Notes under the pieces: model-generated
Seen by the model: only the letters and a program-made list of their open reading frames with translations
Database searches by the model: none
What the model was told of the DNA's origin: nothing
Shown: one piece after another, positions 38,066 through 51,094 of the stretch
Numbering within the stretch: the stretch's first letter is position 1
How the letters are laid out: each line of letters opens with the position of its first letter
Source: Turritopsis dohrnii
Lineage: Eukaryota; Cnidaria; Hydrozoa; Anthoathecata; Oceaniidae
DNA length: 64,000 bases
Assembly (NCBI GenBank): GCA_027922465.2
Contig: BQMF02000490.1
Span: 1 to 64,000 of the forward strand
Reading direction: 5' to 3'
Made by a program: the position numbers and the translations under genes

Positions 38066-40187
38066 TAGTACGATTGATCAAGGAAATCAATCAATATACA
38101 TAAGCTATATGGCATAAAACGGTAGCATCATTTCAAAAGTAACTACAAACCAAATATATTTAAAACTTAATAGTCCGAAATTTCACGTTAAACCAGGGAT
38201 ATGTCCCTGGTTAAACTGATCCATCAAATTATGCTTTCACCTCTGATATTTGAATGGGTTGTGTGTTTATTTTACTTCATAGTTGGGATTTCCAAAATTG
38301 CAAATGTGGATTTTATGAGAGTGTACGAACCATGATATCATCCAATATCATAGAGGATTGGCCACTTGTCTAGGTATTGTTTTTGGTCTTACACCCTTTT
38401 AGTGAACGACAAATCTTTAAAAAACTAAGCAAAAGTTTTCGATTATTTCATTTTCAGTGCTTATATTCTTAAGCGTGTTGAAGTATAAATAAACTGTGTT
38501 GATTAAAAAAGCTTTTTTATTCTTTCCATCAATTTGGAAACAGATAATGACTTTGACTCTGTTTTCAGCAAATAATCTACACAGTTGTTTCAGCTTATTT
38601 AAGAATAGAAGATTGTTTTTGGATTACGAAAGCAACGAAAACATTTCAACCGGTTTTGAATTTTGGCTTTCTGACAAAAAATATTTTTGACTAGATGGGG
38701 GCGCTTATGGGAGAGGGGCGCCAATTAGAGGGAATACGGTACACTTACTCTTTACTTTAAACTGCTTTTCATAAAACCTGTTGTTACTCCTGCAGCGAGT
38801 GTAAGCGAGCGAGGAAGCGTAGTCTTCCAACCTTTCGTGTTGCTGTTACATCGTAGTATTCAATAACTGACTGAATTTGCTTTCTTTCCGTTTCAAAACG
38901 GCGCAACGTACGTGTACGCTTTTATGTGAGCTAAGCAGAACGGAACTATTTTGGAAAGATCAGATATTGTCGTCAAAATTACAAACAAAAGAATGTGTTC
39001 GGCTGTCGTCAAACACTGAAATTTCTTACAGGACGCACGTTCGTTCACTCTGCAGTGCAAGGCGGACATAGGAAAACATTCGAAAATGTGCATGCGTCAG
39101 ATAAATCTCGCAAAAATACGAAGAGGCAAGCTCTCGAAGTCCTCACACCAAGCCCAAATTTTTCGTCTAAATTGGGGAAAATACTGCGTATACTGGAATG
39201 TAATGCAATACAACTGAACGGGAGGAAACCAAGGATTATGGTTAAGGAAAAGTTTTGCGATTTTCTGACGAGAACTTTGTTTTTCGCGGGAAAGTATCAG
39301 CAAACTTTATTGTCAAAAAAGCTCCAACTTTGAAGTTGAAATACACCTTTTCTAAAATTTTCACAGTAAAACCTATCATTTACACATTTGCTAGAACCCT
39401 CCCTCTAAGTATTAGAGCTGGAATCATTGTCCAGTATTTTTTTGATTTGAAGAAAATCAAATATTTTTGAGGAACTCTAAAATCCATCATGGCCGATGAT
39501 TCACATGAAGATAACCTTCAAAAACATGCAGAATATGAAAGAAAAAGCTGCCAAACGACCCAATTCCTCAATAATCTGCAGAATCAATGCTGCCTGTTTT
39601 TTTTCTAAAAAGAGTGGCCTATAATTTTACTGACAGATATGATGTGTGCAATCTGTTTGGAGAATGTAAAAAAGTTGGTAGAGTGTTTGAAGCTGTTTTG
39701 TTCAAACTGCAACAAATTATTCCAATTCTCTGAATGGAAAGAAAAATTTCATCACAAGTAATGAAGCTAGGGTGAAAAACTTAAGGCATAATTGTTCCAA
39801 CTCCTTTCAAATAATGATACGACACACCACAAAACAAGCAGAAGGGGTTTCCTTCCATGTTTTGCAAAAGAAATCCAAAAGCAGTTCTCTTGAATTGTTC
39901 TGATAAAGTGTTATGGTAAGCACAGCTTTCTAGCAGATGTTAAAACCACAGAATATTTACATAAATCTACAGAATATTTACATATATACAAAATTTTGCA
40001 TAACATATGCAAAATTATAATACTAATACAATATCGTTCTTTTGCATAACAGGTGGTTACATACATTTTAATGTATCGGCAACAAGTAACAAAAAACAGA
40101 AAAGTGCTGCTACAAGCTGGTCACATGACGATATAGTTGTTTTAAGAATAACAATTCAAAGTACAAAGGCCAGCATTGGGATATACC
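38066..40187. other. Repeat remnants, no gene recognised
   Basis: About 38700-38752 is the right end of the GGGCGCTTATT family (AGGGAATACGGTA). About 38795-38855 is a half-copy of the 2052-2265 MITE (GCAGCGAGTGTAAGCGAG). The ORF of 38995-39333 (112 codons) lacks recognisable motifs. The rest is A+T-rich. Confidence 0.4.
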
Positions 40188-40525
40188 TTAAGTGTATAAA
40201 ATTTGACACGCACTTAATTTGGCGAATGACAAATTTCATAAAATGTGGCGAGGATGGACAAATAAACTATATTTGGCGTGGATTTAATTTGACGAACAAC
40301 ACAAAAATGCTAAATTTGGCGTGGATTTAATTGACGAACAACACAAAAAAAGCTTATTTTATCTGTGATAAAAATTTTCATAATATCAGAATAAATGCAT
40401 ACCTAACGAGATAAATTTTCGAGTGGACATATTTTCGCGGATGGCCCAACTTCAAATAATTCGCGTGGACTAATTTTCGCGGATGGCAGTATCAATGGCA
40501 TCAATGGCAGTAGTAAGTTTTTTGT
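40188..40525. repeat. Repeats of the TTTTCGCGGA / GGCGTGGATTTAATT type
   Basis: GGCGTGGATTTAATT occurs twice and GACGAACAACACAAAAA twice within about 40270-40345. About 40410-40490 repeats TTTTCGCGGATGG and CGTGGACATATTTTCG. Related CGCGGAAA-type repeats form a MITE at 45712-45842. A decayed member of that family. Confidence 0.5.
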
Positions 40526-40819
40526 CAGCGATGGTGTAGTGGTTAGTACCTTTGAGTGCGACCGCTGCGACCCGTGTTCGAGTCCAGTCATGGCGTATCT
40601 CAATACACCACTCCGATGCGCTTTAAAAGCAGCGTGTCAGCCCATTAGGAGCCATCGACTGACTGCACACTGGCCTTCGGGCAAGTTAGAGCAATGCTAT
40701 ACGTATCTCTGGCGGTAAGTCAACTAATAGTTGCAAGTCGGCGGGCGGAAGAACCAACCATTACGGATGGAAGCCCAAGGACTAAAAACTCCCGTTACTT
40801 ACTTACTTACTTACTTACT
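40526..40819 (+). mobile_element. tRNA-derived SINE, second copy
   Basis: Nearly identical to 9757-10054 over its full length, including the B box GTTCGAGTCC at 40576-40585 and the (TTAC)n tail. The high identity suggests recent mobility. The flanks show no clear target duplication. Confidence 0.9.
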
Positions 40820-40910
40820 TACTAATTGTATTATACACAAACAAAGGTAATGAAAAACTAAAATACAGTGTTAAATACAGTGTTAAACTAATCGCCCCGT
40901 TCATTATCGC

Positions 40911-43900
40911 GCTATACTAATTCGCGTTGTGCATACCACTTTTATTTTAGAGAGTGATATATTTGTTTAATTTTTACGGTCATCGTCCTCTTATGTGCGC
41001 GTAAAACCACGTAGAGTCGAAAGACACTTTTTTCACGATCAATCCAAAAGCACGTGGCATCGTTTGACGTCAGTTTTTTATGATCACACGGGGAATCATT
41101 GCATTGCATCCCCAATCGAACGCGACGTTTTTGGAGAAATATCTCGCGAACCAATAGGGATAACTGACGTTTTTTGGGGTCCGCGATACGGGTGATAGGT
41201 AGACGCATCGTTTGGGCCTAAATTTTATTTGGTACTGCGGATATGACGTCATCAAAATCTTTGATCGACGATATCTCTGCAACGTTTGGTCGTAGCGAAA
41301 CGATCCCATACACTTTTTTGATCAGTTTTTCGAGCTCTACAACATAGGTACACTTATGAGTTGCGATTCTATGATTTATTTTTTCGTCACGGGGTACGTA
41401 CACGGGAATGGTTGATTTAACCTAATGTTTTCGAAGTTAAGTTCGGAAAAATGGTTTTACCCGGGATACTAGTCTTATTATAATAATCCGCGTTGTGCAT
41501 ACCACTTTTATTTTAGAGAGTGATATATTTGTTTAATTTTTACGGTCATCGTCCTCTTATGTGCGCGTAAAACCACGTAGAAGCGAGACACTTTTTTCAC
41601 GATCATTCCAAAAGCACGTGGCATCATTTGACGTCAGTTTTTTATGATCCCGGGGAATCATTGCATTGCATCCCCAATCGAACACGACGTTTTTGGGGAA
41701 ATATCTCAAGAACCAATAGGGATAACTGACGTTTTTTGGGGTCAGCGATACGGGTGATGGGGTGACGCATCATTTGGGCTTAAATTTGTGACTGTCCAGG
41801 GGATTTTGATAACAAACCATAAAACGTTTTTCAAAAAACGTTAAAAACGATAATTAAACAATGGAAGAAAACGTTAAAAAACGTTAAAAAACGTTTTTAT
41901 GAAAAAGTAAAAACGTTTTTATGGAAACGATAAAACGTTACAAAATTCGAAAGCAAAAACGTTAAAAACGTTTTTTGTTAAAAACGTTTTTTCGTTAAAA
42001 AACGTTTTTTACGTAAAAAAACGTTAAAAAACGTTTTTTAGTTAAAAAAGATTACTTGTTTTGCCTCCGCGATACAGATAAACTTTGAATAATAACTTTT
42101 ATGCTACCTAGGAAACCTGTTTAAATTTTATTGATACTAACAATAATAATAATAACAAGAATGCCTAAAGTGTGATACGAATTATGTTTCAAAGTATTTA
42201 TGTTTTTTTATTTTTCTGAGACATGCGACCTTCAATCGGAGCTACTCGGAAAAGAAACGGGTTTAATCAGCAGTTTATGAACCCAGCGATTACCGAAACG
42301 GTAAATCTTCTGTTAGTTTTCCGTTCCGCTTCGTTCCACGAGAAGCGTGGTGTTCTGAGAGAGCGTGGTAGTACTGAGAAGATCTTCATATCTGTAGAGA
42401 TCGTTTTTTAAAAACGTTTTTTAAAAACGTTTAAACGTTTTTGATATGTTTTTTTAAAAATGTTTTTATAAAAAACGTTTTTACATTAATCCATTTTTTT
42501 ACAAAAAAACATTTTCAACTTAAACCGCCCAGCGGATTTTGGTATCGTTGCATTTCTCTGCAAACGTAAACAAGTTTTGTTTGAAGAAGTGTCCAGCGGT
42601 TTGTTTATAATCACATTCGTATGCGCCATTTTTGGAAAGTTCGTTATTATTTTAATCTTTACTTAATAATACTTTGATTTTATTTTGATTTTTAATGAAC
42701 AAGGTGCGTTCTTTTGTTTCGATTTATTTTAATGACGTCAATCAATGTTCTTCAAGTGTGTACTTTTTTAAATATGCATTTGCAGGTAACACATGTTAGT
42801 ATATTACAATACATTGATTACCTGGTTCTCATTCATTTAAAGATTAAAGAAACAACAGCTGTTTTCAAAGTTTCCACAAATAGAAACCGTCCGCTATAAT
42901 TCTATTGATTCCATAATAGAACAAATTTGATAGAATTGCTATTTTAGTAAATCCTCGGGGAAAAGTTTTATGTTTATTTTCGTAAAGATGTATTTTCACT
43001 CGGTGAAGGTGAAAGTAGTTGAAAACGGCTAATTTTTATAGAAACAGATCTGGATAAACCTTATTTTCTCTGTTTTGAGAAACATTTCACTTTCACAAAA
43101 TTAAGATGCACTGTTAATCAAATTGCTTGGTAACTTTTTTAGTTATATTTATGGACTTTATTTTGATAACGTTTTCAGGTTCTGGGGCGATTGGCTGTCA
43201 TATGATTTGATTCGCCCAATCAACGGCAGCTATGACTTGCTGAAGTTAAAACCTCCCGAAAATTTCAACTAAAGGCCAATTTCTACTTTATTCAACTCAA
43301 CTCAAATCTAAATCAAAAATTAGTTCGCTTATACGTGCGACGACAGTGAACGATGTGAAAACCGGGCTATAGTTCCGTCTTCCTTGCTAAATAGCAGCCG
43401 AAGCAAGAGCTCTTTAGCTCTTTATTATGAGGCATTGTTTTTAACAATAAAAACATTTTTAATGATAAAACGTTTAAATGTTATTTTGCGATAGAATGCA
43501 TGGCTCCAACCTCGATCCCAGCCCTGGGATCGAGGTTGTGCATGGCTCTCCACGTAGTTTGCCCGCGCAGTAGGTCTAAACATTCCGTTTCCAAAATCGT
43601 TTTTTAAAAACGTTTTTTTACGTTTTTAAAAAAACGTTTTTAAAAACGTTAAAAACGTTTTTAAAAAACGTTAAAAACGTTTTTCAAAAAACGTTAAAAC
43701 GTTTTTTCGTTTTTAAAAAAACGTTTTTCCAAAAATAAAAAACGTTTTTAACGTTTTCTAACGTTTTATCGTTTGTTATCAAAATCCCCTGGACGGTCAC
43801 ATTTTATTTGACACTGCGGATATGACGTCATCGAAATCTTTGATCAGTGATATCTCCGCAACGGTTGGTCGTAGCGAAACGATCCCATATATTTTTTTGA

Positions 43901-44055
43901 TCAGTTTTTCGAGCTCTACAACATGGTTACATTTTCGGTTTCCAATTCCTAAATTGAAATTTTCATCACGGGGATTGTTCACGGGAAAGGCGATTTTGAC
44001 CCATCCTTTTCGAAGTTAAGTTCGGTAAAAAGTTTTTACCCGGGATACTAGTCTA
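40911..44055 (+). repeat. Two tandem copies of a TTGTGCATACC repeat, second one interrupted
   Basis: Copy A (40911-about 41484) and copy B (41485-44055) both begin CGCGTTGTGCATACCACTTT and end GGGATACTAGTCT. They share long blocks (TTAATTTTTACGGTCATCGT, GATCAGTTTTTCGAGCTCTA). Copy B is split by the 2-kb GTGAC element at 41788-43800. A third, inverted copy lies at about 56460-56908. No coding capacity; family unknown, possibly a satellite-like or non-autonomous element. Confidence 0.75.
41788..43800. mobile_element. GTGAC-ended DNA element with ACGTTTTT arrays
   Basis: The left end GTGACTGTCCAGGGGATTTT and the right end AAAATCCCCTGGACGGTCAC are inverted and flanked by ATTT (41784-41787, 43801-43804). 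The uninterrupted sequence in copy A (AAATTTTATTTGG) confirms a 4-bp duplication. Both subterminal zones (41820-42060, 43600-43770) are arrays of AAAAACGTTTTT palindromes. The unique core (about 42060-43560) shares segments, in inverse orientation, with the element at 53731-55181. No ORF recognised. Confidence 0.8.
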
Positions 44056-45575
44056 TATCCTAATACGCGCTGTGCATCCAGTTTTTAACTTGGTAAGTGT
44101 GAAAAAAGACTGGGGACGAAATGTTTCTATGGAAAATTCAATACGGCATCTTTAGAAAGTGAGTAACTGAGTGTACTGTGTGCACATCCACGATTAGTAT
44201 ATGCTCCTCCGTTTGGTTCTTTTTTGGTTTCGCACTGAAAATCTGCCGAAAAACGTCAATGGAGAAGCGCGAGCAATGCAATGTTTTTCGTTCGAAATTG
44301 GTTAACGATCATTTTGTAGCAGTAAAAACAAAAACAAAAAACTTCACGAACACGAAGATAGTTTTTTTTAAAACGAAGATCTTTAATTTTATTGTTTTAG
44401 TCGTTTTCGGAGAAAGATCGTATCGTAAAGATTGAATTAACAAGTGTAAGTTTTGAGACTTTTTTCGTCTTTTTCCATTTAATTCATTTTTGACTGTTTG
44501 GTAGGCTGGAACTATACTCATGATAATTTAATAACTTTTTCTATGTTTGCTTTCCGATTTGGATAAGAAATCAAGTTTGTGTTTTGTTTTATTTTGCTTT
44601 CCTTTTTTGTTTGTGTGTATGTGTAGCATTTTGTTTATTATGATATGGTTTTCATTGCTCATGGAAATCTTCTTTTTTTAGTTTAAAATAATTACGAAAG
44701 AATTTAACAAGTCTAAATGCTTGAGTGTTTTGGTAAAGAACAGACTATTAAAATAACGAATGGTATCGAATCTTAGTGGATAAAAAAAACAACATTATCA
44801 GGTATAATTCCGCATATCATTTACATGGCGTTTTTATTCTTCTTCATAACATATCTTTTATTTCTTTTTTGACTGTTTGGTAGGCTGAAGCTAAACTCAT
44901 GATCTTTTAATAAATATTCCCTGTTCCTACCCATATGTTTGCTTCAAGTTTGCGTTCGTTCTTTTAGTTTGCTTTTGTTTGTGCGTATATGTAGCTGAAT
45001 ATGTTTTTATGATTAATAGAAATCTTCTTTTTTAGGTAAAATTAATTATGAAAGAATAAATAAATTCGACATTGTAATATGAAGGGTGTTTGGTAAAGAA
45101 CTGACTAATGAAATAACGAATGCTATCGAATCTTATCGGAGTAAAGAAGCAACGTTAGCAGGTATAATTCCGTTTATCATTCATATTTCCTTTGGCGTTT
45201 TTATTTTTCACTACACGCCAAGGCAGCTTTGTTTACCACCCATTATCATTAAAGACTGAAAGAACAAAATTCCCACCTATTGCCCTTTGCTATGCGCCAT
45301 CTTAACCAACAAATACAGCAGCCACTTCATCCATCGTGACATGAGGTTTTTTTTGTGTCTGTGTCAAAATCTACATTTTATGTTTCGTAATCACCTCTTT
45401 CTCTTTTCACGATGAACTGAAATCTTACGACATTTTAATAATGACGTTAGATTAAAAAATAGTGCCGCCTCTGCGTAGCCTTACGTCAAATATATGTAGG
45501 AAAAACCGTTTAAAAAAAGTTAAATATTTCACTCTCTAAATTAGAAGTGGTATGCACAGCGCCGATTATGATAAC
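44056..45575. repeat. Inverted-ended repeat with an internal tandem duplication
   Basis: It starts with CGCGCTGTGCATCC and ends with GGTATGCACAGCGCCG, inverted versions of the TTGTGCATACC terminus. Inside, about 44478-44850 and 44867-45205 are two diverged direct copies that share GACTGTTTGGTAGGCTG, AGAAATCTTCTTTTTTAG and TTTGGTAAAGAAC. No coding capacity recognised. Confidence 0.55.
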
Positions 45576-45711
45576 TTTTTATTTCTATAAATGTTCGACA
45601 CGGGTGTGAGCGATGCGTCGTTTTGAGAAATGCAACAGTAAAAAGTTTTTACACGGGATACTAGTCTATACCTATTTTTTGAAATTCAAACATCTGTATT
45701 ATAGAGAAAAA

Positions 45712-45842
45712 AAACCTTATATTTCGCGGAGACATATTTTCGCGGATCAAGTCATTCCAAACTTTCCGCGAAGTCATATTTTCGCGGAAATGGCCAAAAT
45801 CCGCGAAAGTTTATCTCCGCGAAAATTTATCTCTTTAAGGTA
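45712..45842. mobile_element. Short CGCGGA-type MITE
   Basis: ACCTTATATTTCGCGGAG on the left and CGCGAAAATTTATCTCTTTAAGGT on the right are inverted. Four TTTTCGCGGA/TCCGCGAAA blocks lie between. 131 bp, no coding capacity. Confidence 0.6.
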
Positions 45843-46373
45843 ATAAACAGAAGACATTAAGGCAATTTGTATTGATTGTTGATTTGTATTGTATTGATTT
45901 TTTTAGGATGTGAAAGTTTTCTTGTATTGAAAAAAGAAATTGTAAAAATATAAAGGACGTGTATTTTTTGGGGGAAAACGCTCTTTTTTTCGTTTTTTTT
46001 GCATATTTAGATATTAGTATGATGGATCAAGGCAAACAGTGTTCAAAGAATAGCTCAGGCAAGATTGGCAGTTTTTTTTGGTGGATGGAAATGCTTTTAA
46101 GTTTTCAAATGGGCTTTTTCGTGGCTTCTAATTAACAAAACAAACACTCTTAACAATATTTATCATCGTAAGTTAAAAGATAATTTCTAGATGCCTCTTT
46201 GTTGTTTGTTGGTTGACATCAATTCAGATGAAGGCTACTAATACTTTTAGCACAAGAAATCTTTAGATGAACCTAAAGTTATAACAATATCCAGGAAATG
46301 TGGATCGACAACTTAAAATAATTCTTTTGAAAGGAATGTCTGATCAATTCAAGTATGCTTTGAATCGAGTACT
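45843..46373. other. Non-coding, nothing recognised
   Basis: A+T-rich, no supported ORF or repeat. Confidence 0.4.
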
Positions 46374-46905
46374 TTACTGTATTCGGTCGAATAAGCGCCC
46401 CACTTTTAAGAAAATAATTTTATAGGCGCCCCTCTCGAATACGCGCCCCCTTTGTTCTAGGGTGGGCGCTTATTCGAATTTTCGAAATTCACAAGAAAAT
46501 CGGTTAATAAGTTCAATATTTGCAAGGAGGGAAGGGAACACCTTGGAAAAGAAAGAATAACACTTTTTCTTCGATAGTTTTTATTCTTTTTTGTTTTACT
46601 TATCAGGAAACTTCATAAATTCACCTTCCGCTTTATCAGTATTAAGTATCTTAACAAATCCTTTATCTTTGTTGTTGTTTTTGTGCTTGGTTGGTACGAC
46701 CAAACCGATTTCTCTATTTCTTTTTACGAAAACTTCTACTTCCAAGTAGTTTTCATCCTCTATAGTTGTTAGAAAATAATTTAAAAGTTGTGAAACTGAA
46801 TACCATGAAATTCACTAGGATATTGATATTTTGTGAGGTAGGGGCGCTTATACGGACAGGGGTGCTCATTCGAGATGGGCGCTTTGGAACGAATATGTTA
46901 TTGTA
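46374..46905. mobile_element. GGGCGCTTATTCG-family MITE
   Basis: Left terminus TTACTGTATTCGGTCGAATA followed by AGCGCCCC. Right terminus GGGCGCTTTGGAACGAATAT followed by GTTATTGTA. Inner copies of GGGCGCTTATTCGA recur. Same broad family as 53023-53554. Boundaries approximate. Confidence 0.55.
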
Positions 46906-47872
46906 AAAGTCCTTCAACCTTATTTTCGAATTTCAAGAAGAACGTCGTAAAATCCTTCGTTATTCATACACTTTAGCTGGTTTTGAAGAAATCCTTCTGT
47001 CTTAACACTGTTAACATTGCAAAGATAACTGCTACTAGGAATGAATTTGAGAAGGACCATTTCATACGAATGAGCATTTCAATACTACTACGAAAGACGC
47101 TGCAAAATTTCAGAAAATATCGAGGGGGAACGCTTATTTGGCATCCTAGAGTACATCCTTACCACGCAATATAGATTGTAGGTTTAAACGCGACAAACAA
47201 GAGGTACTTGTGTATACACACACGACCTTTTTCATAGGCAATTTCCTTTTCCATTTCAGAGAATGTGCGTATTGTTTTTCGCACATAATCATTTTCTTTG
47301 TAAATTTCTTTTTTCGCTGTCAGTTAGATCAGCTCGTTGCACAGTTCTCCTAAGAAGATCCTTATATTTTTTTTTATTCTTCAGTCCTTAATTTTATTTA
47401 TTCTTTTGTGTTCATCAATAAACGCGCAACTTTCGTTTTAAATCAGTGCTTCTTTTCGAATTTTTTTAATTTCAGGTCAGGTAGTGAAATCTTCCCGTTA
47501 TTATATTGCATATAAATTCGCTTTGGAATTGCGATAGAGATTAACATTAATATAAACAACGAAAGTACTAAGGTAAGCCTGTGGGACCACTTCAGCCTTA
47601 TGAGATCCAGCAGCCTTCTGAATCACTAAGATAACATAATAGTCAGTTAAGAACTTTTATCATGCGATAAATTGAGCCGTGCATGTCTCTGCTTTTTCCA
47701 TAAAACACACTCGCTATGCGTACTACTGTACGTATAGATATTCAAACAAAAGAAACTCGTTTACAAAACACAGATTGGGTATACGCTTCGTTACCAAGTG
47801 TGTAGCGTTGTTGAATTAGGATTTTGGAGTTGTTATTTCCGGAGAGGTTTGACGTAAAAACGCTAAAAAGAA
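46906..47872. other. Non-coding, nothing recognised
   Basis: A+T-rich, no supported feature. Confidence 0.4.
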
Positions 47873-48244
47873 ATGGACGAAAATCTTCAGAAGGTATGCA
47901 GCCTGGATACATCTTCTAAGACTTCTCCGCCTTTGCGTAGTCTTAAGAATTTTGGTTTTAGAAATCACTTATCATCACTAGACATTAGAGTTCCTACAAT
48001 TGATAGCGATGTTTTTTTTTTTGTTTTTTTGGTAAGAAACCAAAAAGGAGTTTCAAAACTTATGAAGGTAATAAATTTTCCTGGTTTTGAAAATATTAAA
48101 GTTGCCTTTAGAATTTCGGGCACTTTAACTTTCGAATGTGACTTATTTCTTGTGAAAGGTGACCCACAATTAGAGCATTGTGAACACATCGAATGGATTT
48201 ACACTTTCATGATAAGATGTCAATATTTCGTTCTCTTGAGGTAA
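47873..48244 (+). CDS. Doubtful ORF, possible first exon
   Basis: 123 codons starting MDENLQKVCSLDTSSKTSPP. The first 40 residues have an ordinary, serine-rich composition that could be a real N-terminus; the later part passes through a T run (FFFVFLV) and looks less protein-like. No family recognised. It could equally be an old repeat fragment. Confidence 0.15.
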   Translation: MDENLQKVCSLDTSSKTSPPLRSLKNFGFRNHLSSLDIRVPTIDSDVFFFVFLVRNQKGVSKLMKVINFPGFENIKVAFRISGTLTFECDLFLVKGDPQLEHCEHIEWIYTFMIRCQYFVLLR

Positions 48245-49893
48245 TATCTGCGACAGTAATGATTTTATTTTTCCGTGATTATAGCCATGGAGTCACACTT
48301 ATCAGCAAGTGGGGAGATTTGAATATTTTTTATCGACGGTCCTATAAAAAAGAAGTAAATTAAAACACTGAGCATTGAAGAAAACGATTATAACAATCAA
48401 TCATTCAACCAACCTCTCTACAGTAACCATCACTAACATAGAGGATTCAAATTTTTTATTTTTGAATTATTTATTTATTCAAACTTTGCTTTCGTATAAG
48501 AATTTTTAAACCATCCAACATCGATGCAAAAAACAAAAAATATTTGACGGTTTGTAGCTGCCTTAAATGACAAATTATGAGTGGCCTGAGAAAACTCAAA
48601 CTTCAAAAATATAGGCTACTATCAAAAACATTCCATTGCATCTTTTATGTTACCTGAAATAATATATATATATAGGATTTTAGTGGAGATTCTAGCAAAA
48701 AAAAAGAAGTTTTTTTAGAGGACTATAGAGGACTTTCGAGGACATTTTTCAAAAAAATAGGACTTTAGAGGACTTTAGAGGAGGCGTGGCCACCCTGATA
48801 TAAGATGAAACACTCCTGCAAATTTCACCTCAATATATATCTTGTACAGTTCAAAACTTATAGCTGTTAAAGTTGAGGACCATCTACAGAAAATTGCTAT
48901 GACTGGGAGGTAAGCTTTTCTTTAAATTTTGAACCTTTGATATTTCTTTACAGACCCTAAAGTAATGAAACATTATCAGAATATGTGAAAGTCAATTCCC
49001 ATAAATCGCGGCATAAAGATGCCAAAAAATTCAGAAATACGAAAAAGGATATTTGAGGCTTCTCCCACACAAGAAACAAATAATTAACATCCTAAAAACT
49101 TTAAATCCTGTACATTTGACTACATGGAGGACCTTAGAATGATAACAGCAGGGGTATTCAGGCTATTCGTTGTTCCTAAAATTGACCATAAAAACTGCAC
49201 CAACTCAATTTTTGCGTATCAATGGTCTAGCTTTGGAGGCCTGGAAACCAACCATAGACACTAAATCCAGACTTGAAATTTTTGTCATATATTACTACTA
49301 CTAGTCTTTAAAAAACTATAAAAACATTTGTGGGCACTTATCAAGAACATGGTCATTTCAACAAAAATATATATAACTAGGAAAATCAGCATTAATAAGG
49401 TTTTCAAGTGTCTATGTGATCAGAACCACAACTACAAGTAATAATAACCTCTTGATTCTGGAAGATCTTATAGAGTACTATCAAAAAAGGGAGAAATAAG
49501 GGTCTCTATGGTGTTCTTTGACAACAACTGATTCTAAAAACCACTCAAAATCAAATTTTATGAAGTACTGATATTTCGCATCATTTATAAAATGATCCTT
49601 TATAAGCATTGTGTTTTTTATAGAAAGCCTCAATATGCTTAGCTAAGTCTCGTAATTGAAAATATGCTTATGATATGCCTACTTTGTGTTAACAAAAATC
49701 GTACTCAAAAATATTATAAACCCTCTCATATCATCATAATTGATCACAAATGATTTCCCTTCCTTTAGATTAATTTCATAGGTGGATCTAAATCCGCCTC
49801 TGAACTGTGTCCTAACAAAATCATAAAGATTTACTTGACATTTTAGGCGGTACCCGTGTTCTTGGTGGGTCGCAGAAGAGTTTAAAGCAAATA
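48245..49893. other. Non-coding, decayed repeats
   Basis: A GGACTTTAGAGGA repeat tract at about 48715-48785 ends with GGCGTGGCCACCCTG, an end like that of some hAT MITEs; its partner end is not found. The rest is A+T-rich with no gene. Confidence 0.35.
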
Positions 49894-50590
49894 CCGTCTT
49901 CGTGTCTAATTACGGACAGCCTTTGCAATTACGGACATCAAAATGTAAACAAACATTCTTGTCACGAAAACAGACATGCGTTCTTGCCAAGTTCACCACG
50001 TATAACTGAATAGAATGTTTTATGAAACAGAGCAATCTAATAGAGAGCAATTAGCAGCAACACTTGAAGAATAATGGACTGTGAAAATCATAATGGCCTA
50101 TATTTCAATACTCAGTAAAAAGTGTCCTCCCCCATTGTGATTGACGTACAAAAACTTTATTTATTTGACTTATTTTATGATAATTAACTTTCTGAAAGCA
50201 TGATCTAAAATCATTTTCATTCCTCAATTCATTTTTAAACATAAATTTTCGACCTGTCAATATTTCATGACGGAGAGGTGGCCATTATTATTTTTTATCC
50301 GTAAATATGGCTACCATTGTACACACGGAGCTCATATTAATATGCATGATTCTCAAGAGAGCGCAGTTTATTTTAAATCTTTAAAGTTTAGAAAAATAAA
50401 TTCTAAATGGGATATTTATTGGTAATTTTGTAGCGTTCAAATAAATTTAATTATCTCTGAAGTTTGTTTTATTACAGTTTGGTTGACAGTACGGGATGCG
50501 CCGTGGTTTTAATTTACAGACGGTTGGAATTATGTTTTGATCGATGTCCGTAATTACGAAGGCTGTCCGTAATTAGAGACACGAAGACGG
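49894..50590. mobile_element. MITE with CCGTCTTCGTGTCTAATTAC ends
   Basis: CCGTCTTCGTGTCTAATTAC and the complementary end at 50590 are inverted. Both arms contain TACGGACAGCCTT and ACGGACATC, with TA on both sides (49892-49893 and 50591-50592). About 700 bp without coding capacity. Tc1/mariner type by its TA duplication. Confidence 0.75.
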
Positions 50591-50639
50591 TACATTACAT
50601 TAACCAAATACAAATCCATACATACATTAAGGATGAACC

Positions 50640-51094
50640 TAAGAGTTACGGAGCATTGATTGCAAACAAGTCAAGTGTTTTGACAAGCTCTGGCTTAAGG
50701 ATTGTTTAGTCACGCTGTGGATGAAAGGAATGAAAGCAAAGGACATAAATCTGCTATACCAGATGAACAAGTCAGCTAACATTATAGTGGAAACTCCTAA
50801 TGGAACAACACCATCGTTTGAAGTACAAGAGATTGTAAAACAGGGGACTGTTTGAGGTGCTGTGCATCAACTGATGAGATAAACAAGTATAATGATTACT
50901 TAACAACAAATATAGGAGATATGAGCATTGACAGCAGAGTCTTTGTTGACGACATTGCAACGGCAGGAAGTAAGGAGCTGATTGAGAAAACCTTATTGGG
51001 TGGATGTAGATATTATGAAAACTACAGGAAGTTTACCTTTTCTACAGATAAAAGTCAAATAATGAAAATATCAAGATGCAAGAAAAATGATTGA
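50640..51094 (+). pseudogene. LINE reverse-transcriptase fragment
   Basis: Two pieces. The first ends with a stop after EIVKQGTV, where RTs normally continue with WGP. The second, in another frame (50852-51094), carries MRCCASTDEINKYND and the catalytic box FVDDIATAG, a variant of the usual YADD. One frame change and one stop separate them from each other and from the C-terminal ORF. Confidence 0.7.
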
